From: G963422445 sp963422445
GTDB taxonomy: Bacteria; Pseudomonadota; Alphaproteobacteria; Thalassobaculales; Thalassobaculaceae
Length of the DNA stretch: 64,000 nucleotides
Reading direction: 5' to 3'
Assembly (NCBI GenBank): GCA_963422445.2
Contig: OY729512.2
Coordinates: 4,030,001 to 4,094,000 of the forward strand
The notes below the pieces were generated by a model. That model had not been told where the DNA came from. It saw nothing but the letters and a program-made list of their open reading frames with translations, and did not search any database. Below, one piece after another: positions 9,176-18,223 of the stretch. The position numbers and the translations under genes were made by a program. Each line of letters starts with the position of its first letter. The stretch's first letter is position 1.

Positions 9176-10225
9176 TCATTCCGTCAACATCTCCTGATAG
9201 GCCTCGGAAGCGAATTTCTCCCATTTGGCATACCAGTCGTTGTTGACGACAAGCTGATGGCCGGCGTTGTCCGGATGTGACGGCAGACGCCGCGCTGTCG
9301 CATCGTCGATGATGCCGAGATCGTAAGCCACCGAATTCGTTGGCCCGTAGGTGATATATTGCGGCATATTGGCCTGATATTGCGCCTTTGAGGCTTCGGC
9401 GAGGAACTTCATGGCCAGATCCTTGTTCGGCGCGCCCTTGGGAATGCCGAAACAATCATAATCGAGCAAGGCCCCATCATAGTTGTAGGCCGCCTTGGCG
9501 CCGTCCTTGATGGCAACATCGAAACGGCCGTTCCAGCCGGTGGTCATGTCGACCTCTGCGTCCTTCATGAGTTGGGCATGCTGAGCACCGGATTTCCACC
9601 AGACCGCGATATGCGGTTTGAGTTCACGAATTTTGTCGACCGCCAGCATGATGCCCTCCTCGCTGTCGAGGACCCTGTAGACATCGTCCTGAGGAACGCC
9701 ATCAGCCAACAGAGCCGGTTCGAGAGCGCCATGATACTTGGCGCGATAAGACCGTGCTCCGGGAAACTTCTCGACATCCCAGAAGTCCGCCCATGTTTTC
9801 GGGGCGTTGCCAGCGTATTTGTCGGAATTATAGGCGAACACTGTCGAAAAAGTGATGGTTCCGACACAGTGCGACAGATAGGTTCCGGGCACAAAATTCG
9901 AGACATCGATCATGTCGTAGTCGAGCGGTTCGAGAATGCCTTCGCGGCCGGCACGTGCGCCGCCGCCCGAACCGGTATCGATGATATCCCAGGTCACCGC
10001 ACCAGCCTGAACCTGCAGACGGACATCGGAAATCCCTCCATAGGAATCCTGCTTGATGGGGATGCCAAGCACCTTGGCGACAGGCACGAAGATCGCCTTG
10101 CTCTGGGCATCCTGATAGGAGCCGCCCCAGGACACGATCGTGAGGTCGCCCGCAGTTGCTGCAGAAAGACCGGCAACGACCGTGCCGGCGGCTATAACCG
10201 GACTGAATAGAATCCTGCTTTTCAT
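9176..10225 (-). CDS. ABC transporter periplasmic substrate-binding protein (PotD-like)
   Basis: A family-1 extracellular solute-binding protein, first gene of the importer operon. I choose the ATG at 10225 (MKSRILF), with a good AGAGGGAAA ribosome-binding site upstream. That start gives a Sec signal peptide (MKSRILFSPVIAAGTVVAGL, cleavage after SAATA) and a mature protein starting GDLTIVSWGGSYQDAQ. That opening, plus DIIDTGSGGGARAGREG, is typical of polyamine or quaternary-amine binders. The substrate cannot be read from sequence; polyamines or small cationic amines are likely. Confidence 0.88.
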   Translation of the reverse strand: MKSRILFSPVIAAGTVVAGLSAATAGDLTIVSWGGSYQDAQSKAIFVPVAKVLGIPIKQDSYGGISDVRLQVQAGAVTWDIIDTGSGGGARAGREGILEPLDYDMIDVSNFVPGTYLSHCVGTITFSTVFAYNSDKYAGNAPKTWADFWDVEKFPGARSYRAKYHGALEPALLADGVPQDDVYRVLDSEEGIMLAVDKIRELKPHIAVWWKSGAQHAQLMKDAEVDMTTGWNGRFDVAIKDGAKAAYNYDGALLDYDCFGIPKGAPNKDLAMKFLAEASKAQYQANMPQYITYGPTNSVAYDLGIIDDATARRLPSHPDNAGHQLVVNNDWYAKWEKFASEAYQEMLTE

Positions 10226-10331
10226 TGATTTTCCCTCTTTTTCCCTGTGCATGATTTTCCGGTACCGCGACGATAGATCCGTCCGCGCCGCCACGATAAT
10301 GCGTCAGAGAGGTCTGAAGCGCAAGGACGCC

Positions 10332-11141
10332 TCAACTGCGGTCACGTCGCTCCGGAAGAAGTTGCAAAGCGCCGTCCCCACAACCTCCGGGCCTTGAGCA
10401 AAATCGAACGGCCAAGCCGGGCGGAATACCCAGCTTCGTCTGCGGAATCGTCTTGGCCATGATGCGCGCCATGCGGAGATTCGAACCAACATCACTATCG
10501 CCTGTCATGACCAGCGTCGGGGCAGCAATCCGGCGCAGGGCATCGCCGCAATCGGTATGAGCAAGGACATGATACGCTGCAGCATAGGCCGCTCTGTCAA
10601 TTTCGGCCGCGTCGCGTTTGCGGGCGGCGACGACTTCCGGATGCCGACGCCGGAAGTCGGGCGTAAACCAATGCTCCACCGACTGGCCGGAATAGTTGGC
10701 GGGATCCGCTATCGCTATGGATGCGAGTCGCAACAGGACAGGTTGACGTTCCTCGGGAGTCCGCCCGGCAACGGTCGACAAAAGTGGAAAATGCCGCACC
10801 CGCGCCGGTCGCGCCAACGCGAGCGCCTGAGCCATCAACCCGATCAGGGGAAAGCCGGCAACATGCGCTGCTCGATCCCGAGTTGGTTCATCAATGCCGC
10901 GAGGTCATCCGCGAAATCGTCGAAAATATAAGGTCCGGGCAGAGCCTCGGAAGCGCCATGACCGCGAAGGTCATATGTGAGAAGCGCAAATCCCGAGCTC
11001 ATATGTTCAATCACACGCTCCAGTCGTCCGCACGCGCGCCGACACCGTGAACAAGAACGACCGGCATGCCCTCGCCCGTCACTCGATAGTCGAGCCAGCG
11101 CCGACCGTTGTCTCTCAATTGAATGCCCTCTCAATGACCAT
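10332..11141 (-). pseudogene. Alpha/beta hydrolase, frameshifted
   Basis: Pieces in different minus-strand frames form one hydrolase of the 3-oxoadipate enol-lactonase type. It starts MVIERAFN (11141) and hits TGA. The protein then runs in another frame as LRDNGRRWLDYRVTG, then MPVVLVHGVGARADDW, then TYDLRGHGASEALPGPYIFD. The nucleophile elbow region near 10840 is shifted again. The C-terminal part keeps AAPTLVMTGDSDVGSNLRMA. The expected G-x-S-x-G elbow is not readable. It lies upstream of the importer operon, on the same strand. Confidence 0.65.
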
Positions 11142-11214
11142 CGGATAGCCGCGGCCCGATGATACGCCACTGTGTGCCAAAGCAGTATCGGACGCTTGAT
11201 TCCGAATCAGGGTT

Positions 11215-11325
11215 ACCGCTTATGCACGTGGCTCCGGTGAAACGCACATGTAGGGTTTGGCGTGCCGGAAATAGTCGACATCGGGGGCAACATCGTGTGC
11301 CACCGGAGCCACGTGCATAAGCGGT
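11215..11325. repeat. 111-bp palindromic mobile repeat, copy 1
   Basis: Its ends are perfect inverted repeats of about 25 bp (ACCGCTTATGCACGTGGCTC and complement) around a ~60-bp core. It is flanked by the 8-bp direct repeat TCAGGGTT at 11207-11214 and 11326-11333, which shows it inserted as a unit. A second, inverted copy lies at 52441-52551. It is too short to encode a transposase, so it is a MITE-like element moved in trans. It landed on the stop codon of the GcvT-like gene but recreated TGA. Confidence 0.85.
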
Positions 11326-12571
11326 TCAGGGTTTTACAAACGGAAGCGTATTGACCGTGGCCCCGCGCCAGCCATTCCATGTCTCGATTTTCAGTTGGTT
11401 TCCAGCGGCGGCTTGATCCGCAGTGACCATGCCAAGAGCAATGTTCCGGCCGAGCCGGGGTGAATAGGCGAGACTGGTCATCCGTCCAACATCCTGGCCG
11501 TCGCAATGGATTGGCCAGATATCCTCATTCGGTTCGAGTTTCCGGTCATCAATGCACAAACCGACGAGACGACGCCTCACGGGAATCGACCGCAAGTGGG
11601 TCAAGGCCGCCCGGCCAATGAATTCGGCGCCACTGTCGAGTTCAACCAGATGACCGAGCTCGACTTCGAAAGGATTATCGGCGGCTGTCATGTCGACGCC
11701 CCACGACAGAAGACCCGCCTCAATCCGGCGGCACTGGGAGACTGCGCCCGGCGCCACGCCAAAAGGTTCGCCAGCTTCCATCAATGTGCCAAACAACCGG
11801 TCGCCAAATTGAAAGTCCTGGATATAAACCTCGTAACTATGTTCGCCACTGAAACCCGTTAGCGAAATCCAGAGCCGAATGGAACGGTCATGGCGCGAAA
11901 GTAACGCAGGTCGCCGACCGTCAAGCCGAACAACGAGACCATCAGATCGCGTGACCGCGGTCCCTGCACCCGGATGACAGACACCTCCGAATCCCGGATC
12001 TCGACATCCAGGTCGGCGTGAGCCGTTACGCCGCTGGCCCAGCTCTCGAGATCGCAGTCAGCGGTCGACAACCAGTAGCGTTGGGCATCCAGACGCATAA
12101 CGACCGGATCGCCGAGGATCCCACCGTCCTGGTTGCTGATCAGAATGTATTTGCATTGCCCGACCGAGCAGTCGGCCATGTTTCGCGGAGGCAGCAGTTG
12201 CACGAATCGTGATGCGTCCGAACCCGATATCTCGACCTGCCGTTCACCCATCACCGGCCACAACGCGACCCGGTTGACGAGCTGCCAGTATTCCGACATC
12301 GGATCCCCGAAACTTCCGATGATATATGTGCGGTTGTAAACGGAAAACGAACGGCAACCGTAACGCTAGTGGTTCGAATCTTTTACTTCAAACCACTGGA
12401 ATATTGAGTTGATGGATCAATTTATAAAGACATTTGAATGAGTTACGGTTATCGAACCCTTGCAGGCCGAAGGACTCAAATGTCTCGGTCGATCCACTAG
12501 ACGGCATCGAAGAACGCGCCCTTCCGGATCCGAGGCTGAAAATGCAGTGTCGCTCCCTTGTGCGGCCTCAT
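11326..12571 (-). pseudogene. GcvT/DmdA-like aminomethyltransferase-family gene, broken
   Basis: A folate-dependent methyltransferase-like protein (GCV_T plus GCV_T_C). The N-terminus MRPHKGATLHFQPRIRKGAF (12571) is cut by a 135-bp MITE, then resumes as RYGCRSFSVYNRTYIIGSFG, then ERQVEISGSDASRFVQLLPP, GQCKYILISNQDGGILGDPV and RVQGPRSRDLM. A frameshift near 11880 separates YFRAMTVPFGS from LTGFSGEHSYEVYIQDFQFG. The C-terminal half is clear (RRIEAGLLSWGVDMTAADNP; YSPRLGRNIALGMV). Relatives include DMSP demethylase and aminomethyltransferases; the substrate is not decidable. Confidence 0.78.
12366..12500. mobile_element. 135-bp MITE with IS630-like ends
   Basis: The left end is CTAGTGGTTCGA and the complement of the right end is CTAGTGGATCGA. 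There is no room for a gene. The terminus CTAGTGGAT matches the left end of the degenerate IS630 element at 15576, so this is probably a non-autonomous relative. It lies inside the GcvT-like gene between the codons for FFDAV and RYGC. The spacing there fits insertion at CTAG with TA duplicated. Confidence 0.7.
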
Positions 12572-12859
12572 CCGATCCTCACCAGTGTATAGCCAGACCG
12601 TGAAAACCGGTGTTCGGATGCGCCGCGATGGTCTGGACGGTCCACGGAACCCGACATCCCGGGATATTCGAACGACAGCATCGGCCTGTCCTGGCCATCG
12701 GATCGATACGGCATTGATTCTGAGGCAAAAGGACTTCCAAAACGACATGCTTGGGCATTGGCTCACCGGCGCGCCATCGGAAACCGAGATACCCAGTCGG
12801 AACACGACAGCGAACAATAACAGCGCTGCCCGGTTCGGTTTCGCAGCCATGCGCGGTTA

Positions 12860-14107
12860 TCACGCCTTCAGATAGTCGAAAGCCGAAAGCACATGACTCT
12901 TCACGACATGAAGGAAATCGTCGACCGGAACATGCTCGTCTCGCTGGCCCATTCCGGCAGGGAACGGTCCGTAGACATAGGCGCCGATATTACGATAGCG
13001 CCACAGCCGGGCATCGGTACCGCCAAGACTGAGGATAGGCATCGGGCGGAAACCCGCCAGCGCCTCGACATTGTCCTGCAAGATGCCGACCATGTCGCCG
13101 GACGGATCGCACCAGGACGGCGCCATATAGTTCTGCTCCTCCATTTCGATCTGGGAATAATGGGCGAGAACACCATTGACCGCGGCGGCGACTGTCTCCT
13201 TCTCGCAGCCGACCGGAAGTCGGAAATCCGTCTCGATCCGAGCGGCTCCGGGCACGACATTGACCTTGACCCCGGACTCGATGACACCGATGTTGCATGT
13301 CACCTTCTGGATGATATCGTGGGCACCGTCGCCCATGGCACGGTCAAACGTATCGCGGGCAGCGTCAAGAGTCCCAGCGATGTTGTGCGGCAGCTCAACC
13401 TCGATAGCCTCGACCGCTATTTTCAGATCTCGGCAAAACGCCATCGCCATCAGGCTGGCACTGTCACCGGCATGGGTGTATGCGCCATGCGCCCCGCGCG
13501 TGGTGACATGGAAGGTCACCCACCATGGCCCCTTCTCACCAAAGCGAATCGAAAACGGGCTGGACGGTTCGCCGTTCAGACAGCAGTCGCCATGAACCTC
13601 CGGATGATGCTCCATCAGATAGCGTGCTCCCCACGGACCGAACGTTTCTTCGTCGGACACGCAGGTGAGAGTCAGCCGGCCGCGAAGAGCGCTGCGGATC
13701 CGGTTCAGATACATGAATGTGAAGATCGAGGCCGATGTACCGCACTTCATGTCAGCCGAGCCGCGGCCCCGGATCGCGCCGTCTGCAACTTTGCCCGACC
13801 ACGGACCGCCATGGCCCCAACCGTCGGCTTTGGCAGGAAAAACATCGATATGACCGTTTAGAACGAGATGCCTGCCTTCACCATCGCCGTCGAAGGCGGC
13901 GACCAGATTCGGGAACATTGGCTGCGGATCGATCACTCGGCAGCCCAGACCATGCTGTTCGAGAAAATGCCGGATATGCGTCGCGGCGGCTCGAGTGTCC
14001 CCTGGTGGATTCGGAGACGGCGTAGCAACAAATTCACTGAAGAAACCGACAAGTTTCTCGCGATCTTCCTCGATCCAGTCCAGCAGTTGCCGTTTTTGAT
14101 CGTCCAT
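12860..14107 (-). CDS. M20-family metallopeptidase (ArgE/DapE-like)
   Basis: A 415-residue zinc peptidase/deacylase. Metal-site motifs are present: LVLNGHIDVFPA (first His and Asp), RGRGSADMKCG (bridging Asp), CVSDEETFGPWG (catalytic Glu pair) and a late LSLGGTDARLWR with DEHVPVDDF at the C-terminus. A dimerisation 'lid' domain sits between (WVTFHVTTRGAHGAYTHAGD). I start at 14107 (MDDQKRQ), as the upstream ATG adds residues with no match. Likely substrates are N-acyl amino acids or short peptides. It is intact although neighbours on both sides are broken. Confidence 0.88.
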   Translation of the reverse strand: MDDQKRQLLDWIEEDREKLVGFFSEFVATPSPNPPGDTRAAATHIRHFLEQHGLGCRVIDPQPMFPNLVAAFDGDGEGRHLVLNGHIDVFPAKADGWGHGGPWSGKVADGAIRGRGSADMKCGTSASIFTFMYLNRIRSALRGRLTLTCVSDEETFGPWGARYLMEHHPEVHGDCCLNGEPSSPFSIRFGEKGPWWVTFHVTTRGAHGAYTHAGDSASLMAMAFCRDLKIAVEAIEVELPHNIAGTLDAARDTFDRAMGDGAHDIIQKVTCNIGVIESGVKVNVVPGAARIETDFRLPVGCEKETVAAAVNGVLAHYSQIEMEEQNYMAPSWCDPSGDMVGILQDNVEALAGFRPMPILSLGGTDARLWRYRNIGAYVYGPFPAGMGQRDEHVPVDDFLHVVKSHVLSAFDYLKA

Positions 14108-14211
14108 GATGGCCTCGTCTTCACGCGATGTCCGGCGACAGAAACTATGAACGATTGGTGCTACGAATGCCAACCGCTAGAAATCCCTTCTGGCCGTCGT
14201 ATCCGTCCCGG

Positions 14212-14526
14212 TCACATGATGCTCGCCGCTCCCGGACCATATGAAGACGCGAAGGCCGGCATCACGCGTTCGATTGACAATTCCAGAAACCACCGGGCGA
14301 AGGTCGGTTCAAGCCCGAACACCGGATTGTAACAGGACAGGTCGACACTGGCATCAGCGTACAAGTAAAACTTTTCGATCGACTGCTCCAGCGTGCCGAA
14401 CAACAGGTTTTCCTGAAGAGTTTCAGCCGCATATTCGGTGCGGCTAGCGATATCCACAAAATCCACGGGTCCGGGAAAACCGCACCGAATCCGGCCCGCA
14501 TTGAGAACAAGTTCTCGGAACTTCAC
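14212..14526 (-). pseudogene. C-terminal fragment of LLM-class flavin monooxygenase
   Basis: This frame reads as the last ~90 residues of a luciferase-like monooxygenase: PVDFVDIASRTEYAAETLQE, then LLFGTLEQSIEKFYLYADAS, then LELSIERVMPAFA. The matching N-terminal part is on the same strand at 18224-19138, about 4 kb upstream. The gene was evidently split by the insertion island in between. No start or binding region of its own is present. Confidence 0.6.
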
Positions 14527-14734
14527 TTTAACTGGATTTCCTTTAATTCATTCATCATTTTCTAACCGTGCCCGATCACCGTTCCGGGGCTTGTGGCGAT
14601 CTCTGGCGACGTCTGGCGGCTCCTGTCGATTGGCCCGAACGCGACAATCGGGACGGTGATGACTCGCTACCTTCTGTGCCAATTCGATCCTGTTGCGTCG
14701 CAGACAACGATCCGGCGGAACGAGCGAGATGCTT

Positions 14735-15021
14735 CTACGCGGTAATCCGCACATGCATTCCCAACGCCCGGGCGATCCGCATCACCGTGGCGAAACTGGA
14801 GTTGCCGATCTCTGACAATGCCTTGTAGAGCTCCTCGCGGCTCATTCCGGTCTCACGCGCCAGCCGGCTCATGTTCCCCGACCGGGCGAAATCGTTCAGC
14901 GCGGCGCGGATCAGGCTACCGTCGCCCGGATTCTCCTCCGCGCACGCCTCCAGATAGAGCCGTGTGTCTTCCGTCGTCTGCAGATGTTTCGCAGCGTCCC
15001 ACCGGGTGGATGTCTGCTCAT
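14735..15021 (-). pseudogene. HigA/addiction-module antitoxin (HTH), frameshifted at its 5' end
   Basis: Minus-strand frame reading TRWDAAKHLQTTEDTRLYLE, then LIRAALNDFARSGNMSRLAR, then ETGMSREELYKALSEIGNSS, ending GMHVRITA with TAG at 14735. This is the compact HTH antidote protein found with HigB/RelE-type toxins. The ATG at 15021 follows a good GGAGGCAAGG site and overlaps the toxin stop (ATGA). The next ~12 bases must carry an indel, because the antitoxin frame is not the ATG frame. Confidence 0.65.
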
Positions 15022-15314
15022 CCTTGCCTCCAGTCCCGCGCCAGCCGCCCGGCGCGTTCGATGTCGCGTTTTGGCTGTCCGTGTCGCTGCCGCACAGCCC
15101 CGCAGCCGTCCCGGCTTCGCGGAGAAATTACACGCTGTAGCCGGGGCCGTGATGAACCCGCATCTCGTACACGCCGCCGCTCACCGCCTTGGCATCGCCG
15201 GCATGGCCGATCGACAGGCTCCGCAGCCGGAGTTGATCCGGGCATCCGCGTTCCGGTCGCGCAAGCCGCGAATCCAGCGTTTGAAGGCGGCACTTTCGAC
15301 GCCTTCGATCACGC
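15018..15314 (-). pseudogene. HigB/RelE-type toxin, multiply frameshifted
   Basis: Three frames must be joined to read the toxin: VIEGVESAAFKRWIRGLRDR, then LSIGHAGDAKAVSGGVYEMR with HHGPGYSV, then QPKRDIERAGRLARDWRQG ending at 15018. This is the Gp49/HigB-like killer protein that pairs with the antitoxin just downstream. The 4-bp stop/start overlap between them is typical of such operons. The module is dead. Confidence 0.62.
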
Positions 15315-15575
15315 AATGATTTTGATCTGTAGTTCACAAACGATCAAGAGCGACATTGTGCGGCGCGGCCGCTGGAACACAACGCTCAGGGCCGGCGAAG
15401 GCGCGCCGCCCCGGCGTGACGGTGGCCCCATTGGCGGCCGGCCCGGTGCCGCTTCCATCCGGTAGGTACGTCGGACGCACGCTTGTGCCGTCGTGCCCTG
15501 CGCCTTCGATAGGAAGAGGCCGGCCGGAAGCGGGGCGACGGATGGCGTCCCGGAAGGAGGCGTCTCCGCCATTCC

Positions 15576-16731
15576 CTAGTGGATTGATCGTTACAGGTAT
15601 ATCTATTATTGTGTTCTTCTGATTTGTCAATCAGGGAGGTCTGCAAGATGCGCCCTGGTGTTTCATTCACACTCACTTCGGGCGACCGGCGTCGCCTTGA
15701 AACGGTTGTCTCAGACCCGAAGAGTCCGCAGAAGCACGTCTGGCGGGCACGCATCGTTCTTCTGAGCGACGACGGGCTCGGCACGATGGCCATCATGAGA
15801 GAGACCGGCCAGGCGAAGAACAGTGTCTGGCGTTGGCAGGACCGCTTCTATGGAAGACGGTGTGGACGGACTTCTGCGGGACAAGACGCGTCCGCCGGGC
15901 AAGACGCCTCTGGCTCCTGAGCCAGAGGCGAAGATCGTCGGGTTGACCCACACCCCGCCGCGCATCACGCGGCGACCCACTGGACGCTGCGGGCGATGGC
16001 GAAGGCTGTGGGGGTTGCCGCTTCGACGGTATGGGCGGTCTGGCAGGCGCATGGCCTGATGCCGCACCGCTGGCGGCCGTTCACGCTTTCGAACGATCCC
16101 GCCTGCCTCGAGACGCTGACCGACATCGTCGGCCTCCCCATTGCGCCGCCGGCTCACGCGGTCGTGCTGTCGATCGATGACACGTCGCACAGTCAGGCAC
16201 TTGACCGCACACAGCCCGGCCTGCCGCTGAAGAAAGGCCGCGGCGCCACCATGACACATGATTACAAGCGCAACGGTACGACGACGCTGTGTGCCGCCCT
16301 GACCGTGCTCGACGGCACGGTCAGGGCGGCACGCCAGTCGGCATCGCCACCAGGAGTTCCCAAGATTCCTCAACCGCATCGCGCGCACGATACCCGCCGG
16401 CGTCCCGGTCCATGCCATCCTCGACAACGACGCTACTCACAAGCACAAGGACGTCCAGGTCTGGCTCGCACGCCATCCGCGCTGGACCTTCCACGTCACC
16501 CCCACCTCGAGCGCGTGGCTGAACGCGCTCGAAGGCGTCTTCGTCAAGCTGATACGATGCCGTCTCAAAGACGGCGTCTGCCGCTCCGGACACGACCTCC
16601 AGGACGCCATCCGCCGCGTCATCGACGACCACAACACCACCGAAGCCAAGCCCTTCGTCTGGACCGCCGATCCCGATACCAGCATCGCCGCAAGAAAAAG
16701 AGGATTCTAAACGTTGAAATCAATCTACTAG
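15576..16731 (+). mobile_element. Degenerate IS630-family element
   Basis: The left end is CTAGTGGATTGAT at 15576 and the complement of the right end is CTAGTAGATTGAT at 16731. These are matching inverted repeats with the CTAG terminus typical of IS630 insertion at TA. The enclosed transposase is frameshifted. The element is unrelated at its ends to the four-copy IS630 element elsewhere in the window. Confidence 0.75.
15648..16710 (+). pseudogene. IS630-family transposase, three or more frameshifts
   Basis: Pieces: MRPGVSFTLTSGDRRRLETV; MEDGVDGLLRDKTRPPGKTP; THWTLRAMAKAVGVAASTVW; VLSIDDTSHSQALDRTQPGL with LKKGRGATMTHDYKRNGTTT; HAILDNDATHKHKDVQVWLA; VTPTSSAWLNALEGVFVKLI; and KPFVWTADPD, stop at 16710. 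These cover an HTH region and the DDE core. Frame changes occur near 15850, 15965 and 16340. The catalytic Asp residues (IDD, LDND) remain readable. Confidence 0.75.
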
Positions 16732-17002
16732 CACCGGGAGACGGAGACGGCACGATGAATGCAACGATAGCGATAATCGGCAACACGGCCTCGACCTTAT
16801 CTGGTGCATGTCTTCGGAGACGGTCTCGCCGATGAGCGGTATGTCGTCGAGTAGTTCAAGGCCTTTGCGGATGGAGATATTCGCCCTTGGCCCGGCGAGG
16901 TTCCGACGACCGCAAAGATCATCGTGTGCACGAGGTTGCGATCCGCGGCGGCCAGCTCTGGGAGGGAGATCTCGCTGCCTCCCTGTGGCACGACCGTCTT
17001 CA
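16732..17002. other. Unassigned coding relic between two IS630 elements
   Basis: On the minus strand, LKTVVPQGGSEISLPELAAA, then DRNLVHTMIFAVVG, and in a shifted frame SIRKGLELLDDIPLIGETVS read like real protein. I cannot name the family. Removing the IS630 copy at 17003-18223 joins this to sequence at 18227 (RIRQEGSSAFLK). It may be part of the split monooxygenase region or another gene. Confidence 0.3.
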
Positions 17003-18223
17003 TACCAAGCGCGCTCCAAATTGACTCACCATCCCAATATGTTGGGGTGACGGTCCGGACGACCTTCATAGACTGTGGTGATCGACTCACCAGCGCCGGA
17101 GGATGACGATGAGTGCGGCAACGCCGATAACCTGGACGGCACACACAGCGGACGAGCTCCACGCGCTTTCGAGGCACTGCGGGGACGCGAAGCAAGCGTC
17201 GCGCGCGCGTGCGCTCGCCATGATCATGGAGGGTGCGTCTCGCACGGAGGCGGCTCGGGCGCAGGGCATGGAGCTTCAAATCCTGCGCGACTGGGTGTTG
17301 CGCTACAACACGGAGGGCTTCGACGGCCTCGCGGATCTCCCGCGCGGCGGGAGCGAGGGCCGGTTGACGGACGCGCAGATCGCCGAGATCGGCGCCTGGA
17401 TCGAGGCGGGTCCCGAGCTTGAGCGGGACGGTGTGACGCGCTGGCGCGTTCAGGACATCTTACGGAAAATCGAGGAGGCCTTCGGGGTCATCTATACGGA
17501 GAGCGGTGCCCGTATGATGCTCCGAAGGGCCGGGTTTCGCTTTGTCTCGGGGCGGCCGGTCCACCCCAAAGCCGACGCGGAGCGGCAGAGGTCGTTCGTG
17601 GCGGAGTTCGAGGCACAGTTGACGTCGGCGCTCAGCTCTGAGGCGCTGGCGGGTCCGATAGAAATCTGGTTCCAGGACGAAGCGCGCATCGGCCAGAAGG
17701 GGATGACGACACGGGTCTGGGCGAATGGGAAGCAGCGTCCGCGCATCCTGCGCGACCATCGCTATGGCTACGTCTATCTGTTCGGCGCCACCTGCGCAGA
17801 GCGCGGCGTCGGCATCGCCCACGTGGCGGACAGGGCGAACACGGCGTCGATGAACGAGCATCTGGCGGCGATCGGCGCGGCCGTGGCGCCGGGTGCGCAC
17901 GGCGTGATTGTGCTGGACGGGGCGGGCTGGCATCGCTCGGGCGACCTTCTCGTTCCCCCCAACCTGACGCGCGTGCATCTGCCGCCCTACAGTCCGGAAC
18001 TCAATCCGATGGAGCAGATCATTCTGTTCCTGAAATCGAACCGCTTCGCCAACCGCGTGTTCAAGGATGTCTCCGCCCTGAGGGACGCCTGCTGGACGGG
18101 GTGGCAATGGCTGACCGACCAGCCCGACGTCATCACCAATACGACCCGGCGCAGCTGGGCCGTAGCCCCATCGTGCTGATCCCGATGCCTCACTGTATCG
18201 GTTCATATGACTTGCGTTTGGTA
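17003..18223 (+). mobile_element. IS630-family element, copy 1 of 4
   Basis: A 1221-bp element starting TACCAAGCGCGC and ending GCGTTTGGTA. It is flanked by the 3-bp direct repeat TCA (17000-17002 and 18224-18226). Copies 2-4 lie at 42479-43699, 60383-61603 and 62388-63608 and differ by only a few bases. It lies in the insertion island splitting the LLM monooxygenase. Confidence 0.9.
17109..18179 (+). CDS. IS630-family DDE transposase (copy 1)
   Basis: A 356-residue cut-and-paste transposase. The N-terminal half has helix-turn-helix segments (ASRTEAARAQGMELQILRDW; RWRVQDILRKIEEAFGVIYT). The DDE core reads IWFQDEARIGQKG (Asp), VIVLDGAGWHRSG (Asp) and PPYSPELNPMEQI (Glu). I start at 17109 because the GGAGG site at 17098-17102 is six bases upstream; the ATG at 17103 directly touches it. 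This copy has Arg where the other three have Leu (NLT-R-VHLPP). All motifs are intact, so it is probably active. Confidence 0.9.
   Translation: MSAATPITWTAHTADELHALSRHCGDAKQASRARALAMIMEGASRTEAARAQGMELQILRDWVLRYNTEGFDGLADLPRGGSEGRLTDAQIAEIGAWIEAGPELERDGVTRWRVQDILRKIEEAFGVIYTESGARMMLRRAGFRFVSGRPVHPKADAERQRSFVAEFEAQLTSALSSEALAGPIEIWFQDEARIGQKGMTTRVWANGKQRPRILRDHRYGYVYLFGATCAERGVGIAHVADRANTASMNEHLAAIGAAVAPGAHGVIVLDGAGWHRSGDLLVPPNLTRVHLPPYSPELNPMEQIILFLKSNRFANRVFKDVSALRDACWTGWQWLTDQPDVITNTTRRSWAVAPSC

Noticed and set aside
11326..12571. A functional DMSP demethylase (dmdA)
   Set aside because: The gene is interrupted and frameshifted, and many GcvT-like proteins of unknown substrate look alike, so neither function nor symbol is justified.
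12572..12859. A small gene between the M20 peptidase and the GcvT-like gene
   Set aside because: Overlapping frames on both strands are open, but none has a convincing start or family signature.
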